Below are positions 1 to 8,485 of a DNA stretch of 64,000 bases, one piece after another. The notes under the pieces were generated by a model. That model worked only from the letters and a program-made list of their open reading frames with translations. It did not search any database and was not told the DNA's origin. This DNA comes from JAIQFR01 sp041494445. GTDB lineage: Bacteria > Acidobacteriota > Polarisedimenticolia > Polarisedimenticolales > JAIQFR01. The position numbers and the translations under genes were made by a program. The stretch is taken from NCBI GenBank assembly GCA_041494445.1, contig JBGQAU010000004.1, positions 9,751 through 73,750 of the forward strand, read 5' to 3'. The number at the start of each line of letters is the position of its first letter. Positions within the stretch are counted from its first letter, which is position 1.

Positions 1-287
1 CCGATGATGACTTGATCCTCGGCCTCCGGACATTGCGAGAGAAAATCGAGCGCGCCGGAGATCGTGTTGTGGTCGGTGAAGCAGACGAAGTCCATTCCCC
101 GCGCGCGGGCCGTCTCGAACGCCGCCCGAGGCGCCACGTAGGAATCCTGAGCACCGATTGGCCGTAGATGCCCCCAACCCGAAAAGCTCGTGTGAACGTG
201 CAAGTCCACGCGCTTCCAGCCCCGTGGAAGCGGGGCCGGACCTGGCCCGCGGGCGGAATCCCGCCCCGGCACCGGTCGCTCCGGCAT
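1..287 (-). CDS. PHP-domain phosphoesterase, 5' part only
   Basis: The left edge of the window cuts this gene, leaving about 95 codons. The minus-strand frame is open throughout and reads WKRVDLHVHTSFSGWG followed by DFVCFTDHNTISGALDFL. These are the HxH motif and the downstream TDH motif that form the metal site of PHP (polymerase and histidinol phosphatase) metal-dependent phosphoesterases. ATG at 285-287 is preceded by AAGGGA at about 8 nt; an in-frame ATG farther upstream lacks such a site. The gene is divergent from the ABC transporter operon. The substrate cannot be told from this fragment. Confidence 0.8.
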   Translation of the reverse strand, partial: MPERPVPGRDSARGPGPAPLPRGWKRVDLHVHTSFSGWGHLRPIGAQDSYVAPRAAFETARARGMDFVCFTDHNTISGALDFLSQCPEAEDQVII

Positions 288-505
288 CAGCGACTTCCCT
301 TGAGAGCGGCCGAGGTTCGCTGCGTGGATCTCATGTCCCGCCTCCCCTCCCGACCCGGCGACGCGTCCATCTCCGCGCATGACTGCGAGCGGGTTATCCT
401 CGGCCGAGTCTACACCCCCGTCGCGGCCGCGACGAGCGGGCTTGCCGCGGTTCCGGCGGTCTGCCCGCGGACGCACGTCGGCGCGAGGATGCGCGTCGGA
501 GTCGG

Positions 506-511
506 TATAAT
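506..511 (+). promoter_or_regulatory. Candidate -10 box of the ABC/lipid operon
   Basis: A perfect TATAAT lies 54 nt before the GTG start of the ABC ATPase, inside the 278-bp divergent gap next to the PHP gene. No good -35 box is visible 16-18 bp upstream, so the promoter may need an activator or be recognised mainly through the -10. Confidence 0.45.
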
Positions 512-565
512 ACCAGGGGGCGCTGGGGGCGGTCGCGCGGCTCGGGTTCGTCCGGGAGAAACGGC

Positions 566-1258
566 GTGAGTCTCGAAGTTCCTGCCATCCTGGAAGGCCG
601 CGGGCTCGTGAGGAACTATCGCCTGGGCGCCACCGTGGTTCCCGCCTTGAGGGGAGTTCGTCTGGAGATCCGGCGCGGCGAGTTCCTCGTCCTCCAGGGA
701 CCCTCCGGATCGGGGAAGACGACCCTGATGAACCTGCTGGGCCTTCTGGACCGGCCTGACGAGGGGGAGATGTTGCTCGACGGCCGCGGGATCGAAGGGC
801 TGGACGAGAATGCCCTCGCGGACCTACGCCGGGACCGCATCGGTTTCGTCTTCCAGACCTTCAACCTCGTTCCGGTCCTCACGATCGCGGAGAACGTGGA
901 GTATCCGTTGATGCTCAAAGGCGTGCCCCCGATCGAGAGACGGCGGCGGGCCCACAGCCTGCTCGCCCGGGTGGGACTCGCCGGCAGGGAAGCGTCCCGA
1001 CCGGACCTGCTCTCCGGAGGCGAACGTCAACGAGTCGCGATCGCCCGCGCGGTGGTCAACGAGCCCGACGTCGTTCTGGCGGACGAGCCCACCGCGAGCC
1101 TCGACACGCGGACCTCCGACGAGATCCTCCGCCTCGTGGACGAGCTCAACGAGGAACGTGGCGTGGCCTTCGTCGTGGCCACCCACGATCCGAAGGTGGT
1201 CGCGAAAGCCCGCCGAGTCCTCACCCTCCAGGACGGACGCTTCGTGGAGACGGAATGA
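566..1258 (+). CDS. ABC transporter ATP-binding protein, MacB/LolD type
   Basis: This is the 230-residue ATPase of a MacB/LolD-like exporter, which would power lipid or lipoprotein movement from the inner membrane. Walker A GPSGSGKTT is at residues 45-53, the signature LSGGERQR near 151, and Walker B VVLADEP with the D-loop shortly after. The switch histidine is in ATHDP. The GTG start at 566 follows GGGAGAA. It overlaps the permease gene by ATGA (1255-1258), so the two are translationally coupled. Its position ahead of acyltransferase, ACP and ketosynthase genes suggests it exports the lipid product, a job done by an MMPL protein in typical aryl-polyene clusters. That role is inference. Confidence 0.9.
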   Translation: MSLEVPAILEGRGLVRNYRLGATVVPALRGVRLEIRRGEFLVLQGPSGSGKTTLMNLLGLLDRPDEGEMLLDGRGIEGLDENALADLRRDRIGFVFQTFNLVPVLTIAENVEYPLMLKGVPPIERRRRAHSLLARVGLAGREASRPDLLSGGERQRVAIARAVVNEPDVVLADEPTASLDTRTSDEILRLVDELNEERGVAFVVATHDPKVVAKARRVLTLQDGRFVETE

Positions 1259-2481
1259 CCCTCTGGCACCTGGCCCTTCGCAACGTCGCCCGCAACCGGC
1301 GCAGAAGCCTGCTCACGGGGGGTGTCGTCGTATTCGGGTTCGCTGCCTTCGCGCTGGCGGGTGGCTTCATGGCGCAGAGCCTCGAAGGGCTACGCGAGGG
1401 GACGATCCGGAGCGGACTGGGGCACGTGCAGCTTGCCGATCCCGCGGAGTTCGAGGGCGGCGGCGAAGGGTCGCTGGAGCACGGGCTCGACGCGGCCGAT
1501 CGGATCGAACGGATCCTGAGACGCGATGCGGATGTGGTGGAGATCCTGCCGCGGATCGAATTCGTCGGGCTCCTGAGCGGGGAGGGCCGGTCCGTACCGT
1601 TTCTCGGAGTGGGACTCGATCCGATTCCCGAGGCTCGAACGATGGACTACCCCGACATCCTCGCGTCCGGCCGCTGGCTCAGGGACCGGAGCGAGCGCTG
1701 CGTCGTTCTCGGCGTCGGTCTGGCACGGGCGCTCTCGGTACGGGACGGGGACACGGTGACGATGCTCGCCACCACCGCCGATGGCGTCCTGAACGCCGTC
1801 GACGCGACCGTCGTGGGCCTGGTCGACATCCCGATCCGGGAGCTGAGCGAACGCTACCTGGCCACATCGCTGAGCCTGGCGGGCGAGCTGCTGGGAGTCT
1901 CGGACCGGGTCTCGAGGCTCGTCGTCGTGCTCCGCTCCGCCGGCAAAGCACCGGAAGCGCTCGAGAGGCTGAGGCAGCTGCTGCGGCGCGAAGGGATCGA
2001 GCTCGCCGGAAGAACCTGGGAAGATCTGGCGGTCTTCTATCGCCAGGTGCGTCTGCTGTACCTCGGGATATTCGGATTCATGGGGCTGGTCCTCGTGGTC
2101 GTCGTTCTCCTGGCCGCGGCGAACACCATGCTGATGGCGGCGGCCGAGAGGACGCGCGAGATCGGAACGCTTCGCGCCCTCGGCACGCGACCGGGCCTGA
2201 TCCGGCGACTGTTCCTGCTCGAGGGCATCCTTCTCGCGGCGGGCGGCTGCGTCGTCGGCGCGGCGCTCTCGGTCGTGCTTCGTCTCGTCCTGAACCACTC
2301 CGGGATCATGCTCCCGCCGCCTCCCGGCGCCGCCCACGGCTCGCCTCTTCACGTGCAGTTCTTCGGACTCGCATACGGGGCCGGAGCAGCCGCCATGTTC
2401 GTGACGCTCACGCTCGCGTCGTACTTTCCGGCCCGCCGTGCGTCGAGAATGTCGATCGTGGACGCCCTGACCCATGTCTGA
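1255..2481 (+). CDS. ABC transporter permease, FtsX/MacB family
   Basis: This is a 408-residue permease with the FtsX layout: one N-terminal membrane segment (about 20-40), a large periplasmic domain (about 50-260), then three C-terminal segments (about 265-290, 315-340 and 372-395). The N-terminal LALRNVARNRRRS and the ERTREIGTLRALG stretch before the third segment are family hallmarks. It pairs with the ATPase just upstream and overlaps the LolA-like gene by 8 bp, consistent with one transport unit. The cargo is unknown; a lipid made by the downstream genes is the contextual guess. Confidence 0.88.
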   Translation: MTLWHLALRNVARNRRRSLLTGGVVVFGFAAFALAGGFMAQSLEGLREGTIRSGLGHVQLADPAEFEGGGEGSLEHGLDAADRIERILRRDADVVEILPRIEFVGLLSGEGRSVPFLGVGLDPIPEARTMDYPDILASGRWLRDRSERCVVLGVGLARALSVRDGDTVTMLATTADGVLNAVDATVVGLVDIPIRELSERYLATSLSLAGELLGVSDRVSRLVVVLRSAGKAPEALERLRQLLRREGIELAGRTWEDLAVFYRQVRLLYLGIFGFMGLVLVVVVLLAAANTMLMAAAERTREIGTLRALGTRPGLIRRLFLLEGILLAAGGCVVGAALSVVLRLVLNHSGIMLPPPPGAAHGSPLHVQFFGLAYGAGAAAMFVTLTLASYFPARRASRMSIVDALTHV

Positions 2482-3265
2482 CCGTGACCGAGTCGGGCGT
2501 CGACGCCCCGGAGGTCGACTCGGGGCCGGGATCGCACTCCTTCTCTTCACGGGGCTCGGCTCGCAGTCGAGCGCCGGGATCCCCGCGCAGGAGTTGCTCG
2601 AAGCCGCGGACGCGCCGCGGCACGTCATCGAGGAGGGCGTGATCTCGGTGCGGGTGGTCGTGCGGGAGCGTGACGGGACCACCGCGGAGTCCGAGCTGGG
2701 GGTGTACGTCAGGGGCTCCGACAACACCCTCTGCGTCTTCCGGGAGGGCAAGCAGAAGGGGAGGAAGGTCCTCGTGGTCGGGAACCGGGTCTGGTTGATC
2801 GTCCCGGGTTCGAAGCGTCTCGTCGCCGTCAGTGCCAACCAGCGGCTCCTGGGAGGAGCCTCGGTGGCCGATCTGGCCCGGCTGCGGCTGGCCGACGAAT
2901 TCGACGGGACTCTGAGGGACGGTGCGGAATCCTACGAGGACATACCATGCTGGGTCCTGGATCTGAAGGCGAGAAGCGCGAGGTCTTCCTACGCCGCCGG
3001 CACGCTCTGGGTCGGAATGAAGGACCGACTTCCACGACGGTTGCGCCTGACGCTGCGCTCCGGGAAAGAGGCGAAGGAAATTCTCTTCAGGTCCTTTCGC
3101 CGGGAGGGGAGCCGAGCGGTTCTCGCCCAGATGGAGATCCGGCACCTTCTCGCCCACGAGCGAGGGGAGGTGACCGTTCTCGACTTCCTTCGCTATCAGC
3201 CCGCGTCCCTGGATTCAGCGATCTTCTCTCCGGCGGGTGCGCAGTCCTCCCGCGACGCGCCGTGA
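2474..3265 (+). CDS. LolA-like outer-membrane lipoprotein-sorting protein
   Basis: This 263-residue protein has an arginine-rich N-terminus followed by a hydrophobic segment (about 16-34) that reads as a signal peptide. The rest is predicted beta-rich and resembles the periplasmic half-barrel LolA/DUF4292-like proteins that usually accompany FtsX-type exporters: a VWLIVPGSKR strand, a SYEDIPCWVLDL stretch and a basic RLPRRLRLTLRSGKEAKE segment. Such proteins carry a lipid or lipoprotein across the periplasm. LolA-like proteins are also regular members of aryl-polyene clusters, which fits the neighbours. Family assignment is from sequence style and context, not from a catalytic motif. Confidence 0.7.
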   Translation: MSDRDRVGRRRPGGRLGAGIALLLFTGLGSQSSAGIPAQELLEAADAPRHVIEEGVISVRVVVRERDGTTAESELGVYVRGSDNTLCVFREGKQKGRKVLVVGNRVWLIVPGSKRLVAVSANQRLLGGASVADLARLRLADEFDGTLRDGAESYEDIPCWVLDLKARSARSSYAAGTLWVGMKDRLPRRLRLTLRSGKEAKEILFRSFRREGSRAVLAQMEIRHLLAHERGEVTVLDFLRYQPASLDSAIFSPAGAQSSRDAP

Positions 3266-3359
3266 AATCGTCGACCGGTGAGGGGGCCCGACGTGACCGC
3301 GCTCGGGAAGGTTCGCTCGGCGGCAGGGAGATCCTCGCCGCGGATGCGGGGGTCTTCGA

Positions 3360-4295
3360 ATGAGCCGGTGGTACACCCACGGCTGGAACACGACGACGTC
3401 GCTGCGGTTGATTCTCACCATCGTCCCGCGCGTGCCACGGTGGCTGGTTCCTGCCATGGGCGCCGTGACCACGGCGATCTGCCTCGCCGGCATGAAACGC
3501 GAGCGGAAGGCCGTGACACGAAACCTCCGTCGCGTTCTGGGTCGGGGCGGCTGGCGCCTGCGCCGCGTCGCCTGGAGCCTCTTCTACAACTTCAGCCGCT
3601 TCATGGTGAGCTACTGCGATCTGTCGACCATGACTCCCGAGCGGCTGGGGTCGCGTCTTGCCGCGGATCCGTCCGGAGAGCATCGGATCCGCGCCGCTCT
3701 GGACCGCGGCAACGGCGTCGTCGCCCTCACGGCCCACCTCGGGAACTGGGAGGTCGCGACGCGGATGCTTCAGGGCACCGGACGTCCCGTACGCGTGGCG
3801 ATGCAGCTCGAGCGGGCCAACGCGGCGGAGCGATGGCTGAATCGTCTGCGGGAGCAAGGGGGCGTCCGTGTCCTGCAGGTCGGGCAGGACCCGGGAAGCG
3901 TGCTCGCGCTCCGCGCCGCGCTCGCGAGGAACGAGATCGTGGCGATGCAGGGAGACCGCGCGCCGGGCGATCGGGTTGTCGAGGTCGACCTGTTCGGCGC
4001 GCCGTTCCGGTTTCCGCTGGGTCCCTTCCTGCTGGCGTATGGCTGCGATGCTCCGCTGATTCCGGCGTTCGTCTTGCAGGAAGGTTGGTGGCGCTGGCGC
4101 AGCGAGGTCGGCGAGCCGGTCCGGTTCCCGCGCACCGGAGACCGGCACGCCGACATCGTCGCGGGCGTCTCCCAGTACGCGGCGCAGCTCGAGCGTGTCG
4201 TCCGGTGTCATCCGGATCAGTGGTTCAACTTCTACGACCTCTGGCCGTCGTCCGAGCCGGCGGGCTCGAATCGTGAGGGGTCACCGCGTGAGTGA
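3360..4295 (+). CDS. LpxL/HtrB-like lysophospholipid acyltransferase
   Basis: This 311-residue membrane-associated acyltransferase has the usual length of LpxL/LpxM enzymes. The catalytic HxxxxE motif is visible as HLGNWE at residues 126-131, and QGDRAPGD and the later PAFVLQEGWWRW region match the family. Enzymes of this type move an acyl chain from ACP to a lipid acceptor at the inner membrane. Aryl-polyene clusters usually contain one, where it attaches the polyene to a lipid anchor. It lies 94 bp after the LolA-like gene and just before the ACP. The acceptor and acyl donor are inferred. Confidence 0.85.
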   Translation: MSRWYTHGWNTTTSLRLILTIVPRVPRWLVPAMGAVTTAICLAGMKRERKAVTRNLRRVLGRGGWRLRRVAWSLFYNFSRFMVSYCDLSTMTPERLGSRLAADPSGEHRIRAALDRGNGVVALTAHLGNWEVATRMLQGTGRPVRVAMQLERANAAERWLNRLREQGGVRVLQVGQDPGSVLALRAALARNEIVAMQGDRAPGDRVVEVDLFGAPFRFPLGPFLLAYGCDAPLIPAFVLQEGWWRWRSEVGEPVRFPRTGDRHADIVAGVSQYAAQLERVVRCHPDQWFNFYDLWPSSEPAGSNREGSPRE

Positions 4296-4375
4296 CCCCC
4301 TGGCCGGGAGAGGAACCGAGCGAGCGGCCTCGCGCTCGTCACGGGTCGCGCGCTTGGCATGATACGATATCTTCT

Positions 4376-4669
4376 ATGATCGAGGACGGTCCGCTGAGGC
4401 AGGAGCTGAAAGACCTGCTGCTAGCGAGGTTGCGCCTCCCGGGCGTGTCGGCGGACTCCATTCGAGACGACGATCCCCTCGTGGGGGGGCCGCTGGGTCT
4501 GGACTCCATCGACGTGCTCGAGCTCACTCTCGCCGTCGAGGAGCGATACGGCTTCAAGATCGCGGACGAGAAGGTCGGGCGGGAGGCGTTCCGGTCGATC
4601 GCCAGGCTTGCCGAGTTCGTGCGCCAGCAGCGTGTCTCCGGCGGTGGCCCGGGATCCGCCCGTACATGA
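4376..4669 (+). CDS. Acyl carrier protein
   Basis: This 97-residue ACP has the phosphopantetheine attachment serine in GLDSIDVLEL (about residue 42), followed by the acidic helix typical of recognition by partner enzymes. The family is normally 75-100 residues. The open frame extends upstream to 4292, but the extension overlaps the acyltransferase gene and looks non-coding, so ATG 4376 is preferred, although no strong ribosome site precedes it. It overlaps the ketosynthase start by 4 bp. It is probably the dedicated carrier of the polyene chain. Confidence 0.9.
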   Translation: MIEDGPLRQELKDLLLARLRLPGVSADSIRDDDPLVGGPLGLDSIDVLELTLAVEERYGFKIADEKVGREAFRSIARLAEFVRQQRVSGGGPGSART

Positions 4670-5880
4670 CCGGCGTGAAGCGCGAGTCTCGTGTCGTCAT
4701 CACGGGCTGCGGGACCATCAACGCCCTGGGGCGCGACGTTCAGTCCTCGTGGGATCGTCTCGTCGCCGGCCGATGCGGAATCGGCCTTCTTAGCGCCCCT
4801 CTCGGAGGGGGACCCGTTCGGTTCGCCGCTGCCGTGAGCGAACCGCTGCCGGGAGCAGGCGCGTCGGCGATTTCTTCGCGGACCGCCCGTCTGGCTCTGG
4901 CGGCTGCGGAAGAGGCCGCCCGCCAGGCGAGGCTCTCCGAAATCGACGGCCGCGAGCGCGTCGGAGTGATCGTTGGAACGACGACGGGTGGAATCCGCGA
5001 GACGGAGGACTACTTCGTCTCCCGGCAGCGCGGGAGGCCCGGACGCCGCTCGGCCATCGTCGTGTTCGAGAAGGCCGGGACCTCCGACCTTCTGGCGACG
5101 CGGTTCGGTCTCGGGGGACCGCGTTTCACGCTCCACACGGCCTGCGCCTCCGGCGCTTCGGCGATCGTGATCGGTGCCGAGTTGATTCGGGGCGGATATG
5201 TGGATGCGGTAATCGCCGGAGGCGCCGATGCCCTGGCCCGCATGGTCCTGAGTGGTTTTCATTCGCTGCGGGTCGTCGCTCCGGAACCGTGCCGCCCGTT
5301 CGACCGCAGTCGATGCGGGCTCTCGTTGGGCGAGGGGGCCGGGATGATGGTTCTGGAACGAGAATCGCGTGCGGTGGAACGCGGGGCGGAGGTGCTGGCG
5401 GTGCTGCTCGGCGGAGGGCAGAGCACCGACGCGCACCACCTGACAGCGCCGGCTCCGGACGGCTGCGGTGCGGCCCGCGCGATCCGGGCGGCGCTGGCCC
5501 GAGCGAACGTCGCCGCGGAGGCGGTCGACCACGTGAACGCGCACGGCACGGGGACCCTTCTGAACGACGCGGCCGAGGCGGCATCCATCACGGCAGTGCT
5601 CGGGAAGCGGACCCTACGGTGTCCGGTCACCTCGATCAAGGGGAGCATCGGACACACGTTGGGCGCCGCGGGAGCCATCGAGGCGGTCGTGGCGGTGCAG
5701 ACCCTACGGACGGGGCTCATCCCGCCGACCGTCGGTCTTCGCGAGCCCGACCCCGAATTCGGGCTCGATGTCGTCCAGGATCGTGCCCGCCGTGAGGATG
5801 TGCGCGTGGTTGTGTCGAACTCGTTCGGGTTCGGAGGCGCGAACGCCGTGCTCTGTCTGGGTAGGGCGGACTACCGATGA
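4666..5880 (+). CDS. Beta-ketoacyl-ACP synthase, FabF/KAS II type
   Basis: This 404-residue condensing enzyme has a complete Cys-His-His triad: Cys160 in HTACASG, His293 in NAHGTGT and His330 in GSIGHTLGAAG. It would condense malonyl-ACP with the growing chain. It is translationally coupled to the ACP upstream and to a degenerate ketosynthase partner downstream (ATGA overlaps on both sides). The KS plus inactive-KS arrangement is characteristic of type II polyene and aryl-polyene systems, where the pair forms a heterodimer. Product length cannot be read from sequence. Confidence 0.93.
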   Translation: MTGVKRESRVVITGCGTINALGRDVQSSWDRLVAGRCGIGLLSAPLGGGPVRFAAAVSEPLPGAGASAISSRTARLALAAAEEAARQARLSEIDGRERVGVIVGTTTGGIRETEDYFVSRQRGRPGRRSAIVVFEKAGTSDLLATRFGLGGPRFTLHTACASGASAIVIGAELIRGGYVDAVIAGGADALARMVLSGFHSLRVVAPEPCRPFDRSRCGLSLGEGAGMMVLERESRAVERGAEVLAVLLGGGQSTDAHHLTAPAPDGCGAARAIRAALARANVAAEAVDHVNAHGTGTLLNDAAEAASITAVLGKRTLRCPVTSIKGSIGHTLGAAGAIEAVVAVQTLRTGLIPPTVGLREPDPEFGLDVVQDRARREDVRVVVSNSFGFGGANAVLCLGRADYR

Positions 5881-6836
5881 ACACTCCGCCCGTCGTCACG
5901 GGGATGGGTGCCGTCTGTCCTCTCGGCGAGAGCGTGCCTCAAGCGCTCGCCGGCTTCCGGAGCGCGGGACCCGCGGCAACTCGCGTGGACTTCGATTTCG
6001 GCGCGCGATTGTCCCCCAACCACAGGAGACGTCTCGACAGGCTCTCGCAGCTCGTGCTGGCGGCTTGTCTGGAGGCGGCCGAGCAGGCCACTTGGGGGCA
6101 GATCGACGGCGATCGGGCCGCGCTGGTGATCGGCACCGGCCTCGGCTGTCTCGAGAAAACCGAGTCCTACCTTCGTGGCATCGCGGACGAGGGTCTCGAC
6201 TACGCGAACGCGATGAACTTCCCGGATTCGATGGACAGCTCGCCTGCCGCCCACGTCGCCATGGCCCTCGGTTGCCACGGCCCGACCCTGACCGTCACGC
6301 AGCGCGAGATCACCGGCGAGAGCGCGTTGATACTCGCGGATCTCCTGCTGCGTCAGGGAACCGTGGATGTGGTCATGGTCGCCGCGGGGGACGCCGCGAG
6401 CCCGGAGCTCGAACGGCTCCTATCCCGCTTCGCTCCGGGATTACGGCCGGGGGAAGCCGCCGCCGCGCTCGTCCTCGAGACGACGGAGTCCGCGGCGCGA
6501 CGTGGAGCGAGAATCATCGGATCGCTGATCGGGCACGGGCAAGCCGGTTTTCCGCTCGCCGGCACGGCTCTGAGGTGTGGCGCGCCCGAAGTCCTGGCCA
6601 GGGCGCGGGAACTGGCGCTTTCCATGGCCGGGATTCCCCCCGGTCAGGCAGGCGAGATTCCCACCGTCGTGGCGGAGGAGATCTCGAGCCGCATCGGCTG
6701 GGTCCTGGCCGATGGCGTACTCCGCGCGGTCCTCGCGATGGATCGGATCGCTGCCCGGGCCGGGGGCGCCGCCATCGTGGCGCGACAGGCTCGAGGGGGC
6801 TCGTCCGCCGCGGTCGTCCTCGGGCCTGGACGGTGA
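5877..6836 (+). CDS. Degenerate ketosynthase partner (chain-length-factor-like)
   Basis: This 319-residue protein keeps the N-terminal thiolase fold (VVTGMGAVCPLGES, ALVIGTGLGCLEKTESY), but the nucleophile position reads TQREITGESA, with Glu where the active partner has Cys. The C-terminal region that should carry HGTGT and GHxxG is missing or unrecognisable, and the protein is about 85 residues shorter than the active KS. This matches beta-ketoacyl synthase-like proteins (Ketoacyl-synt_2 type) that act as structural or chain-length partners. Its start overlaps the active KS stop by 4 bp. A catalytic role on its own is unlikely. Confidence 0.82.
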   Translation: MNTPPVVTGMGAVCPLGESVPQALAGFRSAGPAATRVDFDFGARLSPNHRRRLDRLSQLVLAACLEAAEQATWGQIDGDRAALVIGTGLGCLEKTESYLRGIADEGLDYANAMNFPDSMDSSPAAHVAMALGCHGPTLTVTQREITGESALILADLLLRQGTVDVVMVAAGDAASPELERLLSRFAPGLRPGEAAAALVLETTESAARRGARIIGSLIGHGQAGFPLAGTALRCGAPEVLARARELALSMAGIPPGQAGEIPTVVAEEISSRIGWVLADGVLRAVLAMDRIAARAGGAAIVARQARGGSSAAVVLGPGR

Positions 6837-6839
6837 GCC

Positions 6840-7511
6840 GTGAGAATCGCGGCGCTCGTTCCCGCCTACGATGCCGAAAGCACGGTGGCCGACGTCGTGG
6901 AAGCGACCCGACGGGTTCTGCCCGAGGTCGTCGTGGTCGACGATGGGTCCTCGGACCACACCGCTACGGTGGCCCGAGGCGCAGGGGCCGTCGTGCTTCG
7001 GCTGGACTCGAATGGAGGAAAGGGAGCCGCGCTCCGTGCGGGTTTCCGGCATCTCCTCGAAGGCGGCGCCGAAGCCGTGGTGACCCTCGATGCGGATGGG
7101 CAGCACGACCCCGGCGAGATTCCGCGGCTCGTGGAACTCTGGAGCTCGTCGGGCGCCGGGGTCGTGATCGGATCGCAGCTCCACCTGCGAGGAGGGATGC
7201 TCCCGATCCGCCGCTTCGGCAACCGTTTCGCGGACCGCGCGATTTCCTTCTTCGCGGGTGTCCGCGTCGCGGGCACGCAAAGCGGATTTCGACTCTACGA
7301 CGCACGCCTCCTGCGTTCTCTGCGACTTACCGGCACCGGGTATGAGCTGGAGAGCGAGATCATCGTCAAGGCCGTAAGGTCCGGCTTCCGGGTGCTGAGC
7401 ATTCCCGTTCAGCTTCGATGGGTCGAGGGATCGACGACCAGCCACTACCGGCCGTGGCGGGACACCGCCCGCATCTGCGTCAGGGTCGTGGCGAGCCGTC
7501 TGCGGCGCTAG
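6840..7511 (+). CDS. Family 2 glycosyltransferase (DPM1-like)
   Basis: This 223-residue GT-A enzyme shows the nucleotide-sugar site VVVDDGSSDHT near residue 33, the NGGKGAALRAGF loop and the metal-binding DADGQHDP motif near 86. The size and lack of membrane segments resemble dolichol/undecaprenyl-phosphate mannosyltransferase catalytic domains. The GTG start is 3 nt after the ketosynthase-like stop and the gene ends 2 nt before the deacetylase start, so it is in the same operon. It probably glycosylates the cluster lipid; sugar and acceptor are unknown. Confidence 0.87.
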   Translation: MRIAALVPAYDAESTVADVVEATRRVLPEVVVVDDGSSDHTATVARGAGAVVLRLDSNGGKGAALRAGFRHLLEGGAEAVVTLDADGQHDPGEIPRLVELWSSSGAGVVIGSQLHLRGGMLPIRRFGNRFADRAISFFAGVRVAGTQSGFRLYDARLLRSLRLTGTGYELESEIIVKAVRSGFRVLSIPVQLRWVEGSTTSHYRPWRDTARICVRVVASRLRR

Positions 7512-7513
7512 GG

Positions 7514-8266
7514 ATGTTTCTCCGGATTTCCGTCGCGATGCACCTGGCGCTCCTGGCGCTGTTTCTGCGAAACGGGCCGCTGACCCTGGCCCTCCTGCTC
7601 GGTTACGGCATCTACCACGGGTTTCTCGCATGGGGGGTCCTCCATCCCAGGAGCAGGATCTTCGGACCCAACCGATCGCGACTTGCGACGGAGGAGCGGG
7701 TCGCGGTTCTGACGTTCGACGATGGCCCCCACCCCGAGGTCACGCCCCGAGTCCTCGAAATCCTCCGCGCAAGGGGAGTACGCGCGACGTTCTTCCTCGT
7801 CGGGAGGCACGTCGAGCGCCATCCGGATATCGTTCGACGGATCGCGGCGGACGGACACACGCTGGGTTGCCACTCCTACCAGCATTCGTACCTCTTCTGG
7901 TCTCTACCGGCGAGCCGGCTCCTGCGCGAGGTCCGGGCATCCCAGGCGGCGGTCGAGGCGGCGTCGGGAAGGCCGTGCGTATGGTTCCGCGCCCCCGTGG
8001 GAATGAAAAACTGCCTTCTCCACCCGGTCCTCGCTCGCTTCGGACTCGACCTGGTGAGCTGGGATGTCCGTTTCCCGAAGAGGACGTCCACCGACCGCGA
8101 AGGCCTCCGTCGGCACCTCCGGCGGAGGGTCGCGCCGGGAAGCATTCTTCTCCTCCACGACGGGCACGATCGCAAACCCGAAGGGAATCCCGCCGTGCTC
8201 GAGGTTCTCCCCCGGCTTCTCTCGGCGCTCGACGCGATGGGGTACCGGTGCGTCCCGCTGCTTTAG
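7514..8266 (+). CDS. Polysaccharide deacetylase, NodB homology domain
   Basis: This 250-residue protein has an N-terminal membrane stretch (about 5-45) followed by a NodB domain (carbohydrate esterase 4). It shows the metal and catalytic motifs TFDDGPHP (about 68), HSYQHSY (about 119), RAPVG (about 159) and LLLHDGHD (about 215). Such enzymes remove N-acetyl groups from amino sugars. The open frame extends upstream into the glycosyltransferase gene, but ATG 7514, directly after that gene's stop, is the natural start. Next to a glycosyltransferase it may de-N-acetylate the sugar added to the lipid. Confidence 0.87.
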   Translation: MFLRISVAMHLALLALFLRNGPLTLALLLGYGIYHGFLAWGVLHPRSRIFGPNRSRLATEERVAVLTFDDGPHPEVTPRVLEILRARGVRATFFLVGRHVERHPDIVRRIAADGHTLGCHSYQHSYLFWSLPASRLLREVRASQAAVEAASGRPCVWFRAPVGMKNCLLHPVLARFGLDLVSWDVRFPKRTSTDREGLRRHLRRRVAPGSILLLHDGHDRKPEGNPAVLEVLPRLLSALDAMGYRCVPLL

Positions 8267-8485
8267 GTCGCCTTGACCTTCCGTACCGCGCGGCGGCCGA
8301 GTCGCCGAAGGCGGCCGACGGGCGCGATCGGTCGCGATTTTGCCGGTGGGACGCACGGAGCCGGAGGAGGTAAGATGCGCGCGGCCGCCGGACGACGGGG
8401 ACCGGGCGGGGGGCACTCCCGAGCCACGGGGGGGCGCTCCCGAGCCGGGACGCGCGCCGGCCCGCGAGGAGTCGAGGAGAACAAC

